From NCBI RefSeq assembly GCF_050947875.1, contig NC_134569.1, positions 37,680,277-37,744,276 on the forward strand: a stretch of DNA of 64,000 nt, written 5' to 3'. The translations under genes and the position numbers were made by a program. Source of the stretch: Dermacentor variabilis (Eukaryota; Arthropoda; Arachnida; Ixodida; Ixodidae). Positions within the stretch are counted from its first letter, which is position 1. Each line of letters opens with the position of its first letter. Shown in pieces: positions 60,251 to 64,000 of this stretch. The notes beneath the pieces are model-generated. The model was not told where the DNA came from. It ran no database searches and was given only the letters and a program-made list of their open reading frames with translations.

Positions 60251-61789
60251 AGTGTGCGCCGAGACGTCGGCGCACCGCCACCGACTGTTTTCACTGCGCC
60301 GTCGCTACAGTGCACTGCACCGCTAGAGTGTGCTCTGGAATACGAATGTCTATACTACACTCTATGTACCGCCGCCCGCCAATGTTTCTTGTCGGCGAGA
60401 TCGGCACGCCATCTAAATAGGAATAAAGATTACCTTCTTAAGTAAATCATGCTTCGTTTCAGATTTTGTGTTGTCTTGTTTAATTCTTTTGCCTGTTTCA
60501 AGCATAGAATCATGTCAAGCAGGGGCGCAATGAACAACACAATGCAAACAAAAAGGTAACCCTGCTCGCCACGCGTCTGCGCATGCGTGTCGTCACAAGT
60601 CAGCGCAACGTGGGATTCCGAAACTTCTCCTTAAAAAGCGCAATATGGCGCAACGAGAATAAACAGCGACCCCGGAACGTCGGAATCACTGCTTGAAGGT
60701 CGTGGGCACTGTAGTTGTGGGTAGAATCGGCGATATGTCCGAAAGCGGCATCAAAGTGAGAGGTGCTACTTGTAGCAAGATATAAATGTCCGGCCCCGAT
60801 GTGTTTAAGATGACGGTTGGAAGTTTTCGCATTATTCTGGCCTTTACATTCGAAGGAGTTTTTCTACGTTTCTACACGTAAAAAAAAATTATTTCACATG
60901 CCTGCTGCATGGTGCTATTTCTTTGTAACATTCACATAAAGATCTGAATGCGACTGACACCGATAGCTACTCTGAATAATACAGTTTCGACGTGCAGGTT
61001 AAAAGAGAACTTTTTTTTTATATGTAATTGTGCAGCTGAGCAATGCCTGCATTTCTACCAATACACACTTCGTTCATTCAACCTGGTGACGACGAGTTAA
61101 CAAAGTGAGTAACTTTGTTTTCTGCCGCATCAGCTGAAAAAGAAAAGTTCAGCTGCTGTAGAAAAAAAAAGTATTTTGATTCTTTATTCTTCAGGGAAAA
61201 AGGACGTTATAAGAAAAGTTACATGAGCAAAGGATGATTATTATCCAGAACACGTGATTTCACTTATTGTCCAGTAGGGACAATTATTCTCCAGCACGTT
61301 ATAACATCTGCTGATTGGTTAACAGCTTAATGGCTGAACCCAACAGAAGTTCGTCGTAGAAGAAGTTGTTTTTTTTTCTTTTCGTAAAGCATATTGTATA
61401 AACACAATCTCAATCCGAACAAGTGGAAGCAAGGTTAACATATATATACAGAGTGTCACGAGCGTTGGTGCTGCATTGCGGCCGCAGAGTCAGCTTTCAT
61501 TCTACTATATTATTGTACGGTTCCCTTTGGAGAACAAATATTTTTCTTGTTCTTCGAGCAGCGGGTATCTCTCGCGTGTATTTTAGCGCATATAGTTTTC
61601 CATCAGTAGGTCTTGTGAAACGCAGACGGAAAAACATATGTAAACTTCCTGCTCGGCAAATAAAACATACCTGCCCCATCCGGCACCCGGTACTCGGATT
61701 TACGAGGAGTATTCTTGTAGAAAGAGAAGAAAAAAGAAATTAAACTGCAGTGCAACGTTCCATTCATGTTTCTGTGTTTCTGGCGTCAC

Positions 61790-62540
61790 ACAATGCGGTA
61801 GGTGATTGGCACGGGTTGTTGCGATCGGCCAGCGCGGTTAGTGGCCTTGTAGCCTCTCCTGCACCACTGCGACGAATCACTTCGTGAAGCCATCAATGCG
61901 ACCCCTATAGGACAGATCTGCGGCGACAGCAAGGCGAGACACATTTGGCGGATCGAGTGTTTGTTGGTTCACTGTCGCCGTCACGGACGACGCGAGCGAG
62001 AAACTCCTGGAAAAGGGTTTTCTACAGCGATTCCTCACGGACTCCGGTATAACCGCCGCGGTCGTTTGACAGACGCTCCAGCTAACTGCTGGGTCATCCC
62101 AAAAACCGAGACGCGCCAGCTTGAGTCAAGCGTGACAATCCCTGTCTACGAAGCTCCCCTCCTTTCTGTATATTTTCGATGAACAATGGTGCGCGAGGGA
62201 TTGTGTGAACCCTCGCCCTCAACGCGGTTCCTTCGACGACTTTGGACGCTCCGATTGAACGAAAGGGGAACGACAGATTTCCCTGGCCTAGAGATCTAGG
62301 GAGGACAGAGGGGGTTAAAGCGAACATTTTCGGCTCATCAGGGTGCTTTCAGTCATGCTAGACTGGTGAGACCTAACGTTCTCCACTCCTCATGTAGATA
62401 TTGTAAATAAACCCAGTACTCCTTGTTCTCGATAAGAACATGTTCCTCCCTTCAACAGCGTCCTTTGAGTGGACGAGTCGGACGACGGCATGGGCCAGCT
62501 ACCCTTCTTTACATGCCCGATCCCAAATCTTACAGGGTTA
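61790..62540 (+). mobile_element. Possible solo LTR
   Basis: GC-rich 750-bp block without coding potential, ending with TGTAAATAAACCCAGTACTC (AATAAA hexamer at about 62405) and a downstream CATGCCCGATCCC...TTACAGGG. The late poly(A) signal followed by a T/C-rich end is LTR-like. No second LTR, primer-binding site or pol is seen. Confidence 0.3.
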
Positions 62541-62684
62541 TTTTATTGTGGCCGGACTTTGGGCGCGGAAAACAGTTCTAGGTCACCATTATATATGCTG
62601 ATATTTGGTCCGTAAGCCGCGTGAATGCTTTTTTCCTGTCCATGCTAACACACACACACACACACAAAAAAAAGGCTCTGTAGT

Positions 62685-62890
62685 CGAATTAGTGGCTACA
62701 TAGTGGATATGGCGTTGCTGCTAAACTTGAGCTCACGGGTTAATACCAGGTCGCGGAATTCGACGGTAACGAAACTGAAAAAAAAAACACTGGTGTACTT
62801 CTGTTTAGGTGCACGTTAAAGAATTGCAGGTGTTGAGAACTCAACAGGGTGCCTTATAATCATATCGCCAGACGTAAAACGCCAGAATTT
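62685..62890 (+). mobile_element. Ruka-type SINE, strongly diverged
   Basis: Plus-strand copy recognisable from TTAGGTGCACGTTAAAGAA and GTGCCTTATAATCATATCG; the head and the 3' end are badly eroded. Confidence 0.7.
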
Positions 62891-64000
62891 GTGCAATTAA
62901 AAAATTAGAGAGAGAAGGTAGCTGCCTCCTTCGGATTTTTTCTGGGGATGTAAACCAAAGAAATTAATCTAGAATCTGATTTCTGATAAAACTGTGTTGC
63001 GCTTGTATTTAATGCCGTTCCAAACTGTACGTCCACTCAACTAAGCAGCCTTTGTGTTATAAACGGCTGTTTTCAGTTATCCGGTGCACTATCATAAGGA
63101 CAACAATGAAGGAATTAAAGAAATGGCATGCCTCATATACACGTAGATATATTTGTAGACCTGCTGTGTTCGTTGAATAAGCATTGGGCACCAGTTTTAA
63201 TTCGTTGCAGAAATGGGGACACTGTCAAAAAAAATGTTTTCCTTGCCTGAATGAAGCTAGCAGATTTACAGGCTGCCCCAGAACGGGGCGTTTATATTGA
63301 ATGACAGCTAGGAACTTGTTCTGCAGTACCGATTTGCACCCATACGTTAATTCTCTCAGGAACTGGTGCGCCTCTGCGCAACAGCCACTGCTCTCCAGCA
63401 GCACAATCATTCGGAAAAAGAGTCCTCATTTGCATCGGTGCCTCACCTTCGAGACTTCAAAAGTGCTGCTATGCGTTACATTCGAACGTAAACGGCTATT
63501 AGATAATTTTAATAGGGATTTCTGAAGTCGAATATGATCTGAATAGCAAATACCATTCGATTAGACTGTATGTTTCTACTTCAAGCCACGGAGATTACAT
63601 TCGTAAGGACTTCCCGGTCTCCCCGATTCAATGTGAGTACATGGGCAATATCTTTTCCCTAACACTGTTACAAATAAATAATACAAATACCTTTATTTTA
63701 ACATCAAGGATGTTAGGGGTGCACCCAAAAAGCCTATGACTGGCTTGACAGAGGGGCGCACCCCCGTACATAAAAACCGTCAGCAACAGAACACGGACAG
63801 AACAATAAAAAAAAAAAAAAAAGACTGCAGTGCATAGGTAAAGATCATATTCAATAAAAAATTAGTGAACATCCTCTTGCAATAACAAATAAGTGAAGGC
63901 GGCGGAATTAACACGAAACGCTCAGGAACACTGAAGGATGCAAAACGAAGAATAACAATAAGAAAACAAAAAGGGAGAAAGAAGGCGCAAACTTGCCGTA

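Noticed and set aside
62290..62360. Hammerhead ribozyme core on the minus strand (CTGATGAG then GAAAA)
   Set aside because: The two conserved boxes are separated by only two bases, leaving no stem II, and no pairing stem III or cleavage site follows.

Overview
This is nuclear DNA from an arthropod, most probably an ixodid (hard) tick. Coding sequence lies in short exons with GT-AG introns of fixed phase. The space between is packed with microsatellites, MITEs, LINE and Penelope-type fragments, and about 17 copies of one tRNA-derived SINE that I recognise from memory as Ruka, a family described from ixodid ticks. There are no operons, Shine-Dalgarno sites, CRISPR arrays or viral genes. The genus is not determined; a metastriate tick is a guess from the SINE. 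Three protein genes can be reconstructed, and in all three the exon phases close exactly. (1) A + strand gene enters from beyond the left edge and ends at 15909: eight exons, five fibronectin-III-like domains, one transmembrane helix and a short cytoplasmic tail (698 residues within the window). Several domains carry a W-C pair and extra cysteines as in cytokine-receptor ectodomains, so a short Domeless-like receptor is a reasonable but unproven idea. (2) Convergent to it on the minus strand, six exons from 30628 down to 16080 encode a complete 473-residue SLC16/monocarboxylate-transporter-like protein. The two stop codons are only 170 bp apart. (3) On the minus strand, a 37-nt signal-peptide exon (48884-48848) splices over a 5.8-kb intron to one large exon (43049-40801). 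It encodes a secreted 761-residue protein with a proline run, a long Gly/Tyr-rich region and an acidic, helical C-terminal part; a poly(A) signal follows. Layout: 1-15909 receptor gene with repeat-filled introns; 16080-30628 transporter; 30629-40758 intergenic, mostly MITEs and a Penelope-type reverse-transcriptase remnant; 40759-48884 Gly/Tyr gene; 48885-64000 intergenic. The last region holds LINE ends, a mariner remnant, and a 2.8-kb DNA transposon (52558-55358) with inverted repeats of about 350 bp and two SINEs nested in it. The genes look functionally unrelated to each other. I found no clearly new multi-gene system. The most interesting points are the receptor's tandem 3' splice sites that choose between two tails, the lineage-specific look of the Gly/Tyr protein, the long-TIR transposon, and a tandem array of tRNA B-box-like units.
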